Source: Pseudoduganella aquatica
GTDB taxonomy: Bacteria; Pseudomonadota; Gammaproteobacteria; Burkholderiales; Burkholderiaceae_D
Assembly (NCBI RefSeq): GCF_009857595.1
Contig: NZ_WWCU01000008.1
Location: 1 to 64,000, forward strand
Reading direction: 5' to 3'
Length of the DNA stretch: 64,000 nucleotides
Shown piece by piece: positions 17,654 to 27,040 of this stretch. The notes below the pieces were generated by a model that saw only the letters and a list, made by a program, of their open reading frames with translations, was not told where the DNA came from and did not search any database. The translations under genes were made by a program, and so were the position numbers. The stretch's first letter is position 1, and each line of letters begins with the position of its first letter.

Positions 17654-18373
17654 TTATCGGCGGCCCAGGCCCTTGCTCAGCACGGCCTGGATCTCGCCAT
17701 TGCACGCCTTGCTCAGGCGCATATACTCTGCCGGCGCGTCGATCTGCGCCTGCACGGTTTCCACTTTGGCCATCTCGGCCTTGATATAGGGCAGCCAGCC
17801 GGTATCGATTTCCCGCGCCAGCGCCGTCCTGGCCGTGCCGCCCGGCGCATACAGCGGCTTGCCGCCATAGCGGTTGGCCAGCGCTGCCCGCACGGTCTGC
17901 TCCACCTTGGGCAGGTGGTCCATATACGCTTTCATATGGCGGAACTCGTGCTCCAGGATCTCCTTGTAGCCGCAGCTGCCCGGCGGGAATTCGCTGCTGA
18001 CGTAGATCAGCACCGGCGCATAGCTCAGCTTGACCGACACCTGCGGCGATACGCACTCGTAGCCCGTGACCGGATCGGTCAGCATGGCGCCGTCGGACGC
18101 GATGGCCACGCGGGAATCGGTCTTGGTCAGTCCCAGCACATAGGTGTTGGCGCGCGCCGCCCCCTTCATGACGGTAAGCGCGCGGAAGGACAGGCGGTTG
18201 TCCACGCTGTAGCCGTTCTGTTGCGCCGTCAGGATGGACACGGACTTGTTGATGCTGTCCTCGCAGCGGGCCTGGAACGGCGTGCGGCCCGCGCCTGCGG
18301 CAGCGGCCGGGCTTGCGGCCAGCCAGCAAAGCGCCAGGCACCAGCCCGGCAGCGCGCACGCCAGTTTGCTCAT
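17654..18373 (-). CDS. Periplasmic protein with HExxH motif, unknown function
   Basis: A 239-residue protein with a signal peptide (residues 1-26, hydrophobic CALPGWCLALCWLAASPAAA). Near residue 130 it carries EILEHEFRHMKAYMDHL, an HExxH-type zinc motif followed by a helix, preceded by SSEFPPGSCGYKE. It could be a small metalloprotease or a structural relic of one. I do not recognise the family. The ATG at 18373 lies 5 bases after the NUDIX stop; a GTG at 18394 would lengthen it into the NUDIX gene and is less likely. It is packed in an operon with NUDIX upstream and ispD downstream. Confidence 0.75.
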   Translation of the reverse strand: MSKLACALPGWCLALCWLAASPAAAAGAGRTPFQARCEDSINKSVSILTAQQNGYSVDNRLSFRALTVMKGAARANTYVLGLTKTDSRVAIASDGAMLTDPVTGYECVSPQVSVKLSYAPVLIYVSSEFPPGSCGYKEILEHEFRHMKAYMDHLPKVEQTVRAALANRYGGKPLYAPGGTARTALAREIDTGWLPYIKAEMAKVETVQAQIDAPAEYMRLSKACNGEIQAVLSKGLGRR

Positions 18374-18378
18374 CGCGC

Positions 18379-18936
18379 TCAGCCCGGCTGCCACGCTCCG
18401 GCCAAGATTTTCTCCAGCCAGAACGCGCCTATCATGGTTTTCACGTCCGTGATCTCGCCGCTGCGCACCCAGTCGAGCATCTGCTCCACGCTCACGGCCA
18501 TGGTTTCCACGAACTCGCCCTCGTCCAGCTTGGGCGGGCCGGCGGTCAGCCCGCGCGCCAGGAAGATGTCCAGGTGCTCGTCCGAGTAGGCGATGGCGTT
18601 GTGGATGGTGCAGACGAACTGCCAGTCGCTGGCTGTATAGCCGGTTTCTTCCTCCAGCTCGCGCTTGGCGCCCTCGAGCGCGGTCTCGCCGGCGTCTTTC
18701 TTGCCTGCGGGGAGTTCGATGAATACGCGGTCGAGCGGATAGCGGAACTGGCGTTCCAGCAGCACGCGGCCGTCGTCGAGTACGGGAATGATCACCACCG
18801 CGCCGGGGTGCTTGATGTATTCGCGGCCGGTGGGCTTGCCATCCGGTAGCGTTACGCGGTCTTTGTGGACTTTGAGGAAATAGCCGTCATAGGCCAGGCC
18901 GCCGTCGATCTTGGTTTCTTTCAGGTGCGCATCCAT
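18379..18936 (-). CDS. NUDIX hydrolase, ADP-ribose pyrophosphatase type
   Basis: A 185-residue enzyme with a complete Nudix box (residues 78-100: G-x5-E-x7-REL-x-EE-x-G, seen as GETALEGAKRELEEETGY). The surrounding layout (FIELPAGKKD; HLDIFLARGL) is that of the ADP-ribose pyrophosphatase (NudF) group, which splits ADP-ribose to AMP and ribose 5-phosphate. It lies just after the complex I operon and DUF2818 on the same strand, a placement common in Burkholderiales, and may be read from that operon. Substrate assignment is by family only. Confidence 0.93.
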   Translation of the reverse strand: MDAHLKETKIDGGLAYDGYFLKVHKDRVTLPDGKPTGREYIKHPGAVVIIPVLDDGRVLLERQFRYPLDRVFIELPAGKKDAGETALEGAKRELEEETGYTASDWQFVCTIHNAIAYSDEHLDIFLARGLTAGPPKLDEGEFVETMAVSVEQMLDWVRSGEITDVKTMIGAFWLEKILAGAWQPG

Positions 18937-18972
18937 GCGCCCTCCTCTTGCTGAGACAGAAACCGCAGTGTA

Positions 18973-19326
18973 TCAGTGACGGGGCTTGTACAGGTAGCGC
19001 AGGACGAAACCGGGGAAGGCCAGCACGATGAACAGGCAGGCGGAGATGGCGTAGAACTCCCACGATTGCGGGAACACGGTGCCGATGCGGCCTTCCAGCA
19101 GCACGGCCACGCCGCCTACCAGGAAGTACAGCACGGCCAGTTCCGCCAGCCGCACCAGGAAGGTCTTGTGCGGGGAGGAACCGGCGCGCCGGCTGGCCGA
19201 AGGCGCGCCCGAGGTGAGCGCGGCCTTGACCGGAATAACTGCGAATACCTTGTCGTTGAAGAAAGGCAGATTGGCGCCCGCAACCGCGAGCAGGATGACC
19301 AGCCAGCTGGAGGCGCCAATATCCAT
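18973..19326 (-). CDS. DUF2818 membrane protein at end of nuo operon
   Basis: A 117-residue inner-membrane protein with three hydrophobic segments (about 8-28, 58-78, 88-108) and a basic C-terminus. It belongs to DUF2818, found directly after nuoN in betaproteobacteria. The start ATG shares its A with the nuoN stop (TGATG), so translation is coupled to nuoN. An accessory or assembly role for complex I is plausible from this constant linkage but not proven. Confidence 0.88.
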   Translation of the reverse strand: MDIGASSWLVILLAVAGANLPFFNDKVFAVIPVKAALTSGAPSASRRAGSSPHKTFLVRLAELAVLYFLVGGVAVLLEGRIGTVFPQSWEFYAISACLFIVLAFPGFVLRYLYKPRH

Positions 19327-20831
19327 CAGGCCGCCAGGGTCTTGCGCATGGCGTCCAGGCAGGCGTTCAGCAGCGGGCCCGGAATCATGCCCATGCCCAC
19401 CACGGCCAGCGCGTTCAGGCCCAGCACCAGGCTGGTGTCGGCGTTCACGGCCAGCGGCGCGGTGTCTGCAGGCTCGTCGAACCACATCACTTTCACAACG
19501 CGCAGGTAGTAGAACGCGCCGATCAGCGAGAACATCACGGCCAGCACGGTCAGCCATACGGCGCCGGTGTGCAGCACGGATTGCAGGACCGAGAACTTGG
19601 CGGCAAAGCCCACCAGCGGCGGTACGCCGGCCAGCGAGAACATCATGATGGACATGATCAGCGCGTACCAGGGCGAACGCTTGCTCAGGCCCTTGAAGTC
19701 GTTCAGCTCGTCGGCCTCGAAGCCGGCGCGCGACAGCACCATGATCAGGCCGAAGCTGCCCAGCGTGGTCAGCACGTAGACGATGGAGTAGTACATCGCG
19801 GCGCTGTAGGCAGCGGCGGCGTTGCTCTTGTCCACGCCGGTTACGCCGGCCAGCAGGCCCAGCAGCACGAAGCCCATTTGCGCGATGGTCGAGTACGCCA
19901 GCATGCGCTTCAGGTTGGTCTGCGCGATCGCGGTCAGGTTGCCGATGCCCAGCGACAGCACGGCCAGTATCATCAGCATCTGCTGCCAGTCGTTAGCCAT
20001 AGGCAGCAGGCCTTCCACCAGCAGGCGCACGCAAATGGCGAACGTCGCCAGCTTGGGCGCGGCGCCCAGCAGCAGGGTCACCGGCGTCGGCGAGCCCTGG
20101 TACACGTCCGGTACCCACATGTGGAACGGCACGGCGCCCAGTTTGAAGGCCAGGCCGGCAACCACGAACACCAGGCCGAACACCAGGATGGCAGGCTTGA
20201 TGGTGCCGTCGGCGGCTTTCGCGGCCACGGCGTTCAGTTCCATGGTGCCGGTGGCGCCGTACAGCATCGAGATGCCATACAGCAGGAAGCCGGAAGCCAG
20301 CGCGCCCAGGATGAAGTACTTCATGGCCGCTTCGGTCGATTGCGCGTGGTTGCGGCGCAGCGCCACCAGGGCGTACAGCGACAGCGACATCAGTTCCAGG
20401 CCCAGGTAGATCGACAGGAAGTTGTTACCCGAGATCATGACCATCTGGCCCAGCAGCGCGAACAGCGCCAGCACGTAGAACTCGCCGCCCAGCTCGCCGC
20501 CCAGCATGCCGCGCTGGTGCGCGTACTGGCGGGAGTAGATCAGCGTCAGCGCCACGGCCACGTAGGACGCGATCTTCAGCAGGTTCGCCATCGGGTCCGA
20601 GATGAACATGTCGTTGAAGGCGTACACCGTGGTGCCGGCGTTGAAGTCGGCGAAGGAGAACACCGCGCAGCCCGCCAGCGTCAGCAGCGAGAGCACGTAG
20701 GTGATGCCGCGCTTGCTCTCACCGAGGAACATATCGATCAGCAGGATGGCCGAGGCGGCCACCAGCAGGAAGATCTCGGCGGAGAGCGGCGCCAGTGTGG
20801 CCACGTGGGTGGCCTGAGTGATTGGATTCAT
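19326..20831 (-). CDS. nuoN: NADH-quinone oxidoreductase subunit N
   Basis: A 501-residue antiporter-like membrane subunit of complex I with about 14 transmembrane helices. The core proton-channel region is visible: [20 protein letters not shown] with the conserved lysine and His, and [14 protein letters not shown] in the second half. It pumps protons in the inner membrane, coupled to NADH oxidation. It ends the nuo gene series before DUF2818 and starts 22 bases after the nuoM stop. Confidence 0.97.
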   Translation of the reverse strand: MNPITQATHVATLAPLSAEIFLLVAASAILLIDMFLGESKRGITYVLSLLTLAGCAVFSFADFNAGTTVYAFNDMFISDPMANLLKIASYVAVALTLIYSRQYAHQRGMLGGELGGEFYVLALFALLGQMVMISGNNFLSIYLGLELMSLSLYALVALRRNHAQSTEAAMKYFILGALASGFLLYGISMLYGATGTMELNAVAAKAADGTIKPAILVFGLVFVVAGLAFKLGAVPFHMWVPDVYQGSPTPVTLLLGAAPKLATFAICVRLLVEGLLPMANDWQQMLMILAVLSLGIGNLTAIAQTNLKRMLAYSTIAQMGFVLLGLLAGVTGVDKSNAAAAYSAAMYYSIVYVLTTLGSFGLIMVLSRAGFEADELNDFKGLSKRSPWYALIMSIMMFSLAGVPPLVGFAAKFSVLQSVLHTGAVWLTVLAVMFSLIGAFYYLRVVKVMWFDEPADTAPLAVNADTSLVLGLNALAVVGMGMIPGPLLNACLDAMRKTLAA

Positions 20832-20853
20832 GTAGAGCTTTCCCGTTTATTTC

Positions 20854-22335
20854 TTATGGCAGCTTGGTCTGCGCGACATGCTTGAGCAGGTCGGCCACCG
20901 AGGTTTGCATGGTGTCGGTGAATGGCGCCGGGTACAGGCCCATCACCAGCACAGCGATTGCCAGGATGCCCAGCATCAGGAACTCGCGGCCGTTGATGTC
21001 GGTCAGTTCCGCCACGTGGTGGTTGGTCACTTTGCCGAAGATCACGCGCTTGGCCATCCACAGCGAGTACGCCGCGCCCCAGATCAGCGCCGAAGCAGCC
21101 ACGATGCCGGTCACGAAGTTGAACTGCACCGCGCCCAGGATCACCATGAACTCGCCCACGAAACCGGAGGTCGCTGGCAGGCCGCAGTTGGCCATCGAGA
21201 ACAGGATGAAGAAGGCGGCGAATTTCGGCATCTTGTTCACCACGCCGCCGTAGTCGGCGATGTTGCGCGAGTGGGCGCGGTCATACAGCACACCGATGCA
21301 CAGGAACATGGCGCCGGAGATGAAGCCGTGCGAAATCATCTGCACGATGCCGCCCTGCACCGACATGTCGTTGAACATGAAGAAGCCCAGCGTGACGAAG
21401 CCCATGTGGGCGATCGACGAGTAAGCAACCAGCTTTTTCATGTCCTTCTGCACCAGCGCCACCAGGCCGATGTAGACCACGGCGATCAGCGACAGGCCGA
21501 TCACGAACCAGGCCAGTTCGCGCGATGCGTCCGGCACGATAGGCAGCGAGAATCGGAGAAAACCATATGCGCCCAGTTTCAGCATGATGGCGGCCAGCAC
21601 GGCGGAACCGCCGGTCGGCGCTTCCACGTGGACGTCCGGCAGCCAGGTGTGGACCGGGAACATCGGCACTTTCACGGCGAAGGCCATGAAGAAGGCGAAG
21701 AAGATGGCGATCTGCTCGTTCATCGTCAGCTTGGCCGCATGCCAGTCCAGCACGCTGAAGCTGCCGGTCTTGTTGTACAGGTAGATGATGGCGACCAGCG
21801 TCAGCAGCGAGCCAAAGAAGGTGTACAGGAAGAACTTGAACGACGCGTAAATGCGGTTCGCGCCGCCCCACACGCCGATGATGATGTACATCGGGATCAG
21901 CGTGGCTTCAAAGAAGAAGTAGAACAGCAGGCCGTCGGTGGCGGTGAAGACACCGATCATCAGGCCGGACAGGATCAGGAAGGCGCCCATGTATTGCGCC
22001 ACGCGTTCCTGGATCACTTCCCAGGCCGAGATCACCACGATGATGGTGATGAAGGCGGTCAGCGGCACGAACCACAGCGACAGGCCGTCGATGCCCAGCG
22101 AGTAGAAGATGTTGAAGCGCTCGATCCACGGCGACTTCTCGACGAACTGCATGCCGTGGGCGGCGTTGTCGAAATGCGAGATCAGCGGCAGCGTCGGCAG
22201 CAGCGAAACGATGGAGCCGATCAGGGCCATGACACGCACCATGCCGGCGCGCGAATCGCGCCCGGTAGCCAGCACGATCAGGCCTGCCAGTATCGGCATC
22301 CAGATCGAAAGGCTCAAGTAAGGAAGATTATTCAT
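20854..22335 (-). CDS. nuoM: NADH-quinone oxidoreductase subunit M
   Basis: A 493-residue antiporter-like subunit of complex I. Typical features are the WxxxxNxxxxLGIDGLSLWFVPLTA stretch near residue 75, AFAVKVPMFPVHTWLPDVHV (conserved lysine and His of the channel) and KKLVAYSSIAHMGF. Hydrophobic helices run throughout. It forms one of three parallel proton channels with NuoL and NuoN. The gap to nuoL (stop 22373) is 37 bases, the longest inside the distal nuo block. Confidence 0.97.
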   Translation of the reverse strand: MNNLPYLSLSIWMPILAGLIVLATGRDSRAGMVRVMALIGSIVSLLPTLPLISHFDNAAHGMQFVEKSPWIERFNIFYSLGIDGLSLWFVPLTAFITIIVVISAWEVIQERVAQYMGAFLILSGLMIGVFTATDGLLFYFFFEATLIPMYIIIGVWGGANRIYASFKFFLYTFFGSLLTLVAIIYLYNKTGSFSVLDWHAAKLTMNEQIAIFFAFFMAFAVKVPMFPVHTWLPDVHVEAPTGGSAVLAAIMLKLGAYGFLRFSLPIVPDASRELAWFVIGLSLIAVVYIGLVALVQKDMKKLVAYSSIAHMGFVTLGFFMFNDMSVQGGIVQMISHGFISGAMFLCIGVLYDRAHSRNIADYGGVVNKMPKFAAFFILFSMANCGLPATSGFVGEFMVILGAVQFNFVTGIVAASALIWGAAYSLWMAKRVIFGKVTNHHVAELTDINGREFLMLGILAIAVLVMGLYPAPFTDTMQTSVADLLKHVAQTKLP

Positions 22336-22372
22336 TGTTGACTGTATCTTTTTTCTAGTTGCGTGTCAGCTG

Positions 22373-24457
22373 TTAAGCGTGCCAAAACGGCAGGAAGTAG
22401 ACCAGGAAACCGACAATGCCCAGGATCATCACGAACGCATAGTGGTAGATGTAGCCGGTCTGCGCCAGGCGGGTCAGCGAGGAGAACCACGCCACCACTT
22501 TTGCACTGCCGTTCACCACCAGGCCGTCGATCAGGGTACGGTCGCCCACTTGCCACAGGCCGTTGCCCAGCACGCGCGCGCCGCCGGCGAACACTGCCTG
22601 GTTGAACTTGTCCATGTAGTACTTGTTGTCCAGCAGGGTGTGGATCGCCTTGAACTTGGCGTAGAACCAGGCCGGTACGCGTGGATTGATCATGTAGCAG
22701 TAGTACGCGGTCGCAACGCCGGCGATGGCCAGCCACAGTGGCAGCGAAGTCAGCGAATGCACGGCCATGGCCCAGGCGCCGTGGAATTCTTCGGTCAGGA
22801 TTTCCATCGCCTTGTGGTTCTCGCCGATGGTGATCACGCCTTTGAAGAAGTCGCCATGCAGCATAGGTGCAATGGTGAAGTAGCCGATCAGGACCGACGG
22901 AATCGCCAGCATCACCAGCGGGAACCAGACCACGAATGGGGACTCGTGCGGTTTCTCGCCCGGCGCCAGGCCGTGGTGCTCGTGCTCGTCATGGTCGTCG
23001 TGACCGTGGTCGTCGTGCGCGGCGTGGGCCGCGGCGGGAGCATGCGCATCATGGCCATGTGCTTCGTGCGCGTGGGCCTTGCCGAAACGCTCTTCGCCGT
23101 GGAACACCAGGAAGTACATGCGGAAGGAGTAGAACGCGGTCACGAACACGCCGGCCAGCACGGCGAAGTTCGCAAAGCCTGCACCCCAGATATGGGTTTC
23201 ATGCACGGCTTCGATGATCGAATCCTTCGAGTAGAAGCCCGAGAACAGCGGCGTACCGATCAGCGCCAGGGAACCCAGCAGCGAGGTGAACCAGGTGATC
23301 GGCATGTACTTGCGCAGGCCGCCCATGTTGCGGATGTCCTGGTCGTGGTGCATGCCGATGATGACCGAACCGGCGCCCAGGAACAGCAGTGCCTTGAAGA
23401 ACGCGTGCGTCATCAGGTGGAACACGGCCACCGAGTAGGCCGAAGCGCCCAGCGCCACGGTCATATAGCCCAGCTGCGACAGCGTGGAGTAAGCCACCAC
23501 GCGCTTGATGTCGTTCTGGATAATGCCCAGGAAGCCCATGAACAGCGCGGTAATCGAACCGATCACCAGCACGAAGGACAGCGCGGTGTCCGACAGCTCG
23601 AACAGCGGCGACATGCGGGTCACCATGAAGATGCCTGCGGTAACCATGGTTGCGGCGTGGATCAGCGCGGAGATCGGGGTTGGACCTTCCATCGAGTCCG
23701 GCAGCCACACGTGCAGCGGGAACTGGGCCGATTTGCCCATGGCGCCGATGAACAGGCAGATACAGGCCACGCTCAGCAGCATCCAGTCGGTGCCCGGCAG
23801 GTGCAGCAGCGCCAGTGCGTCCTTCTTGGCGAACACTTCCTGGTAGTCCATGGTGCCGGCGTAGGCCAGCAGCAGGCCGATGCCCAGGATGAAGCCGAAG
23901 TCGCCCACGCGGTTGACCAGGAAGGCCTTCATGTTGGCGAAGATCGCGGTTGGACGGGTGTACCAGAAACCGATCAGCAGGTAGGAAACCAGGCCCACTG
24001 CTTCCCAGCCGAAGAACAGCTGCAGGAAGTTGTTGGACATGACCAGCATCAGCATCGAGAACGTGAACAGCGAGATGTAGGAGAAGAAGCGGTTATAGCC
24101 TTCGTCGTCCTTCATGTAGCCGATGGTGTAGATGTGAACCATCAGCGACACGAAGGTCACCACGTTCATCATCATGGCCGTCAGCGCGTCGACCTGGAAG
24201 CCCACGGCCAGCTTCACGCCGGCCACGGTCATCCAGCGGTACACATCGCCGTTGTAGGATGCGCCGTCCAGCACTGCGAGCAGGGTCTGGAAGGAAATAA
24301 TGAATGCAATCAGCACGCCCAGGATGGTCGCAGTGGTTGCCACTTTTCGGCCAACTACGTTGCCGAAGAATTTGGTGCCGAGCAGGCCCGCAATTGCTGA
24401 GCCCGCCAGCGGAGCCAGCGGTACAGCCAAAAGGAGGTTAGGGTTAAGCCCCGTCAT
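22373..24457 (-). CDS. nuoL: NADH-quinone oxidoreductase subunit L, with His-rich loop
   Basis: A 694-residue distal proton-pumping subunit. It has the expected motifs GWEAVGLVSYLLIGFWYTRP, GKSAQFPLHVWLPDSMEGPT and KRVVAYSTLSQLGYM, and the long C-terminal lateral helix region. It is longer than Escherichia coli NuoL, largely because of an extramembrane insert at about residues 460-495 containing 13 histidines with Asp, Glu and Ala. The insert lies between two transmembrane segments. It could bind metal ions; its effect on pumping is unknown. The rest of the protein looks fully conserved. Confidence 0.97.
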   Translation of the reverse strand: MTGLNPNLLLAVPLAPLAGSAIAGLLGTKFFGNVVGRKVATTATILGVLIAFIISFQTLLAVLDGASYNGDVYRWMTVAGVKLAVGFQVDALTAMMMNVVTFVSLMVHIYTIGYMKDDEGYNRFFSYISLFTFSMLMLVMSNNFLQLFFGWEAVGLVSYLLIGFWYTRPTAIFANMKAFLVNRVGDFGFILGIGLLLAYAGTMDYQEVFAKKDALALLHLPGTDWMLLSVACICLFIGAMGKSAQFPLHVWLPDSMEGPTPISALIHAATMVTAGIFMVTRMSPLFELSDTALSFVLVIGSITALFMGFLGIIQNDIKRVVAYSTLSQLGYMTVALGASAYSVAVFHLMTHAFFKALLFLGAGSVIIGMHHDQDIRNMGGLRKYMPITWFTSLLGSLALIGTPLFSGFYSKDSIIEAVHETHIWGAGFANFAVLAGVFVTAFYSFRMYFLVFHGEERFGKAHAHEAHGHDAHAPAAAHAAHDDHGHDDHDEHEHHGLAPGEKPHESPFVVWFPLVMLAIPSVLIGYFTIAPMLHGDFFKGVITIGENHKAMEILTEEFHGAWAMAVHSLTSLPLWLAIAGVATAYYCYMINPRVPAWFYAKFKAIHTLLDNKYYMDKFNQAVFAGGARVLGNGLWQVGDRTLIDGLVVNGSAKVVAWFSSLTRLAQTGYIYHYAFVMILGIVGFLVYFLPFWHA

Positions 24458-24493
24458 GATGAACCTTAATGTTTATTATTCGAGGTTGTTAAC

Positions 24494-24802
24494 TCAGCCT
24501 TTGAGGCTGTCCAGGTCTTCCACGTTGATGGTGTCCAGGTTACGGAACATCACCACCAGGATCGCCAGGCCGATTGCCGATTCGGCAGCCGCCACGGTCA
24601 GAATGAAGAAGACGAAGATCTGCCCGGCCGCGTCGCCAAGGTAGTGCGAGAAGGCGATGAAATTCATGTTCACTGCCAGCAGCATCAGTTCGATGGCCAT
24701 CAGCAGGACGATGATGTTCTTGCGGTTCAGGAAAATACCGACGATCGAGATCGCGAACAGGATCGCGCCCAGGACCAGGTAGTGAGCCAGAGATAAAGTC
24801 AT
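24494..24802 (-). CDS. nuoK: NADH-quinone oxidoreductase subunit K
   Basis: A 102-residue subunit with three transmembrane helices. Conserved glutamates needed for proton transfer in the family are seen in [18 protein letters not shown] and in [13 protein letters not shown]. It overlaps nuoJ by 4 bases (ATGA). It forms part of the membrane arm joining the quinone site to the antiporter subunits. Confidence 0.97.
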   Translation of the reverse strand: MTLSLAHYLVLGAILFAISIVGIFLNRKNIIVLLMAIELMLLAVNMNFIAFSHYLGDAAGQIFVFFILTVAAAESAIGLAILVVMFRNLDTINVEDLDSLKG

Positions 24803-25431
24803 TGAGCCTCCTTCGGTGCTACGTTCGTTGCCGCGTCGCGGGCGGTCGCCTTCATCTTGACGATGCGCAGGCGGTCGTTGCGCTTGACGCGCACAGCGTC
24901 AGCAGGATCGAAGTACTTGATGTCCTTGCGCTTGCGCAGGGTCAGCGCCACGGCGGCGATAATCGCCACCAGCAGCACCACGGCCGCGATTTCGAAGGCG
25001 TAGATGTACTTGGTGTAGATCAGCATGCCCAGCGCCTTGGTCGAGCCGATGTGGCCGGCCGCTTCCGGCGCGGTGGCGCCGTTGATGCCGAAGGAGCGCC
25101 AGATCACCGACGCCATTTCCAGCACGATGATGCCGCCGATCACGCCGGCGATGGGCAGGTAGCCCCAGAAGCCTTCGCGCAGCTTGGCCACGTGGATGTC
25201 CAGCATCATCACCACGAACAGGAACAGCACCATCACGGCGCCGACATACACCAGCACCAGCACGATGGAGAGGAATTCAGCTTTGAGCAGCATCCAGATG
25301 CCGGCCGCCTGGAAGAAGGCCAGCACCAGGAACAGCGCGGCCTGAACCGGGTTCGGGGCCGTGATTACGCGGATCGACGCCAGCACGAGGATGGCGGAGA
25401 ACACGTAGAAAAGAATGGTTGTAAAGTCCAT
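24799..25431 (-). CDS. nuoJ: NADH-quinone oxidoreductase subunit J
   Basis: A 210-residue membrane subunit with five transmembrane helices. The strongly conserved third helix region is visible as [22 protein letters not shown] basic C-terminal tail ([20 protein letters not shown]) faces the cytoplasm. It starts 28 bases after the nuoI stop and overlaps nuoK. Confidence 0.97.
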   Translation of the reverse strand: MDFTTILFYVFSAILVLASIRVITAPNPVQAALFLVLAFFQAAGIWMLLKAEFLSIVLVLVYVGAVMVLFLFVVMMLDIHVAKLREGFWGYLPIAGVIGGIIVLEMASVIWRSFGINGATAPEAAGHIGSTKALGMLIYTKYIYAFEIAAVVLLVAIIAAVALTLRKRKDIKYFDPADAVRVKRNDRLRIVKMKATARDAATNVAPKEAQ

Positions 25432-25459
25432 TTGTAGTCCAGATCAGTATCGGTGGCGA

Positions 25460-25948
25460 TCAGCGGTACGCTGCATCCGCTTCGCGGTTGGCGGCGATGT
25501 CGGCTTCGTAGCGGTCGCCCACTGCCAGCAGCATCTCTTTGGTGTAGTACAGATCGCCGCGCTTCTCGCCGTGGTATTCCAGCACGTGGGTTTCCACGAT
25601 GGAGTCCACCGGGCAGGATTCTTCGCAGAAGCCGCAGAAGATGCACTTGGTCAGATCGATGTCATAGCGCGTGGTGCGGCGCGAGCCGTCGTCGCGCTGT
25701 TCCGATTCGATCGTGATGGCCATGGCCGGGCACACCGCTTCGCACAGCTTGCAGGCGATGCAGCGCTCTTCCCCGTTGGGGTAGCGGCGCAGCGCATGCA
25801 GGCCGCGGAAGCGCGGCGACATCGGCGTCTTCTCTTCCGGGTACTGCACCGTGATCTTGCGGGCAAACATGTACTTGCCCGTCAGGGCCATGCCTTTGAT
25901 CAGTTCCGACAGCATCAGGCTGCCGAAGAAGTCTTTAACTTTTTCCAT
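25460..25948 (-). CDS. nuoI: NADH-quinone oxidoreductase subunit I (2x 4Fe-4S)
   Basis: A 162-residue peripheral-arm subunit carrying clusters N6a and N6b. The two ferredoxin motifs are complete: [12 protein letters not shown] and [12 protein letters not shown], each followed by the partner cysteine-proline. The amphipathic N-terminus ([20 protein letters not shown]) contacts the membrane arm. It passes electrons from NuoG towards NuoB. Confidence 0.97.
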   Translation of the reverse strand: MEKVKDFFGSLMLSELIKGMALTGKYMFARKITVQYPEEKTPMSPRFRGLHALRRYPNGEERCIACKLCEAVCPAMAITIESEQRDDGSRRTTRYDIDLTKCIFCGFCEESCPVDSIVETHVLEYHGEKRGDLYYTKEMLLAVGDRYEADIAANREADAAYR

Positions 25949-25957
25949 GTCGCTTCC

Positions 25958-27040
25958 TTACTTCCAAATATTCCACGGCGAATTGATCACGCCTGCTACC
26001 AGCACCAGCCAGACCAGGGTCAGCGGGATGAAGACTTTCCAGCCCAGACGCATGATCTGGTCATAGCGGTAGCGTGGGAAGGTACCGCGCACCCAGATGA
26101 AGATCGAGACGATGGCGAAGGTTTTCGCGAACAGCCAGAAGAAACCGCCGAAACCGCCGCCGAACTCCAGGAACTTGAACGGTGCAGCCCAGCCGCCCAG
26201 GAACATGATGGCGGCCAGCACGCCGACCAGGATCATGTTGGCGTATTCGGCCAGCATGAACATGGCGTAGGACATGCCCGAGTATTCCACCATGTGGCCG
26301 GCCACGATTTCCGACTCGCCTTCCACCACATCGAACGGGTGGCGGTTGGTCTCGGCCAGGCCGGAGGTCAGGTAGATCACGAACAGCGGCAGCAGCGGCA
26401 GCCAGTTCCACGACAGGAAGTTCATGCCCATCTCCACCATCTGGCCCTTTTCCTGGCCCTGGACGATGTCGATGAAGTTCAGCGAGCCCGATACCATCAG
26501 GATCACCACCATCACGAAGCCCATCGGGATCTCGTAGGAGATCATCTGGGCCGAGGCGCGCATGGCGCCCATGAAGGAGTATTTCGAGTTGGACGACCAG
26601 CCGGCGATGATGATGCCGTACACCTCCATCGAGGTGATCGCCAGCAGCAGCAGCAGGCCCGCGTTCACGTTGGCCAGCACGGCTTCCGGACCGAAAGGCA
26701 CCACCGACCAGGCGGCCAGCGCCGGCATGATGGTCATCACGGGACCGATCACGAACAGGCCTTTGGCGGCCTTGCTCGGAATAACGATCTCTTTGAGCAG
26801 CAGTTTCAGCGCGTCGGCGATAGGCTGCAGCAGGCCGCCGGGACCGACGCGGTTAGGGCCGATACGGATCTGGATCCAGCCGATCAGCTTGCGCTCCCAC
26901 AGGGTGGCGTAAGCGACCAGGCCCATCAGCGGCAGCAGCACGCACAGCAGCTTGATCATGGTCCAGACAAAGAACCACACTTGCGGACCCAGCAGAGCCG
27001 AGCCGTTGGTGGTGATGGTGTTGACGAATTCCAGCGCCAT
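25958..27040 (-). CDS. nuoH: NADH-quinone oxidoreductase subunit H
   Basis: A 360-residue membrane subunit forming much of the quinone-binding chamber. Visible signatures are [20 protein letters not shown] with [16 protein letters not shown], and [25 protein letters not shown] with the acidic cluster thought to link quinone reduction to pumping. Its ATG shares one base with the nuoG stop (TAATG). Confidence 0.97.
   Translation of the reverse strand: MALEFVNTITTNGSALLGPQVWFFVWTMIKLLCVLLPLMGLVAYATLWERKLIGWIQIRIGPNRVGPGGLLQPIADALKLLLKEIVIPSKAAKGLFVIGPVMTIMPALAAWSVVPFGPEAVLANVNAGLLLLLAITSMEVYGIIIAGWSSNSKYSFMGAMRASAQMISYEIPMGFVMVVILMVSGSLNFIDIVQGQEKGQMVEMGMNFLSWNWLPLLPLFVIYLTSGLAETNRHPFDVVEGESEIVAGHMVEYSGMSYAMFMLAEYANMILVGVLAAIMFLGGWAAPFKFLEFGGGFGGFFWLFAKTFAIVSIFIWVRGTFPRYRYDQIMRLGWKVFIPLTLVWLVLVAGVINSPWNIWK

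Noticed and set aside
22379..24400. A 673-codon open frame on the plus strand opposite nuoL
   Set aside because: Same shadow effect from biased third positions; NuoL on the other strand is fully conserved.
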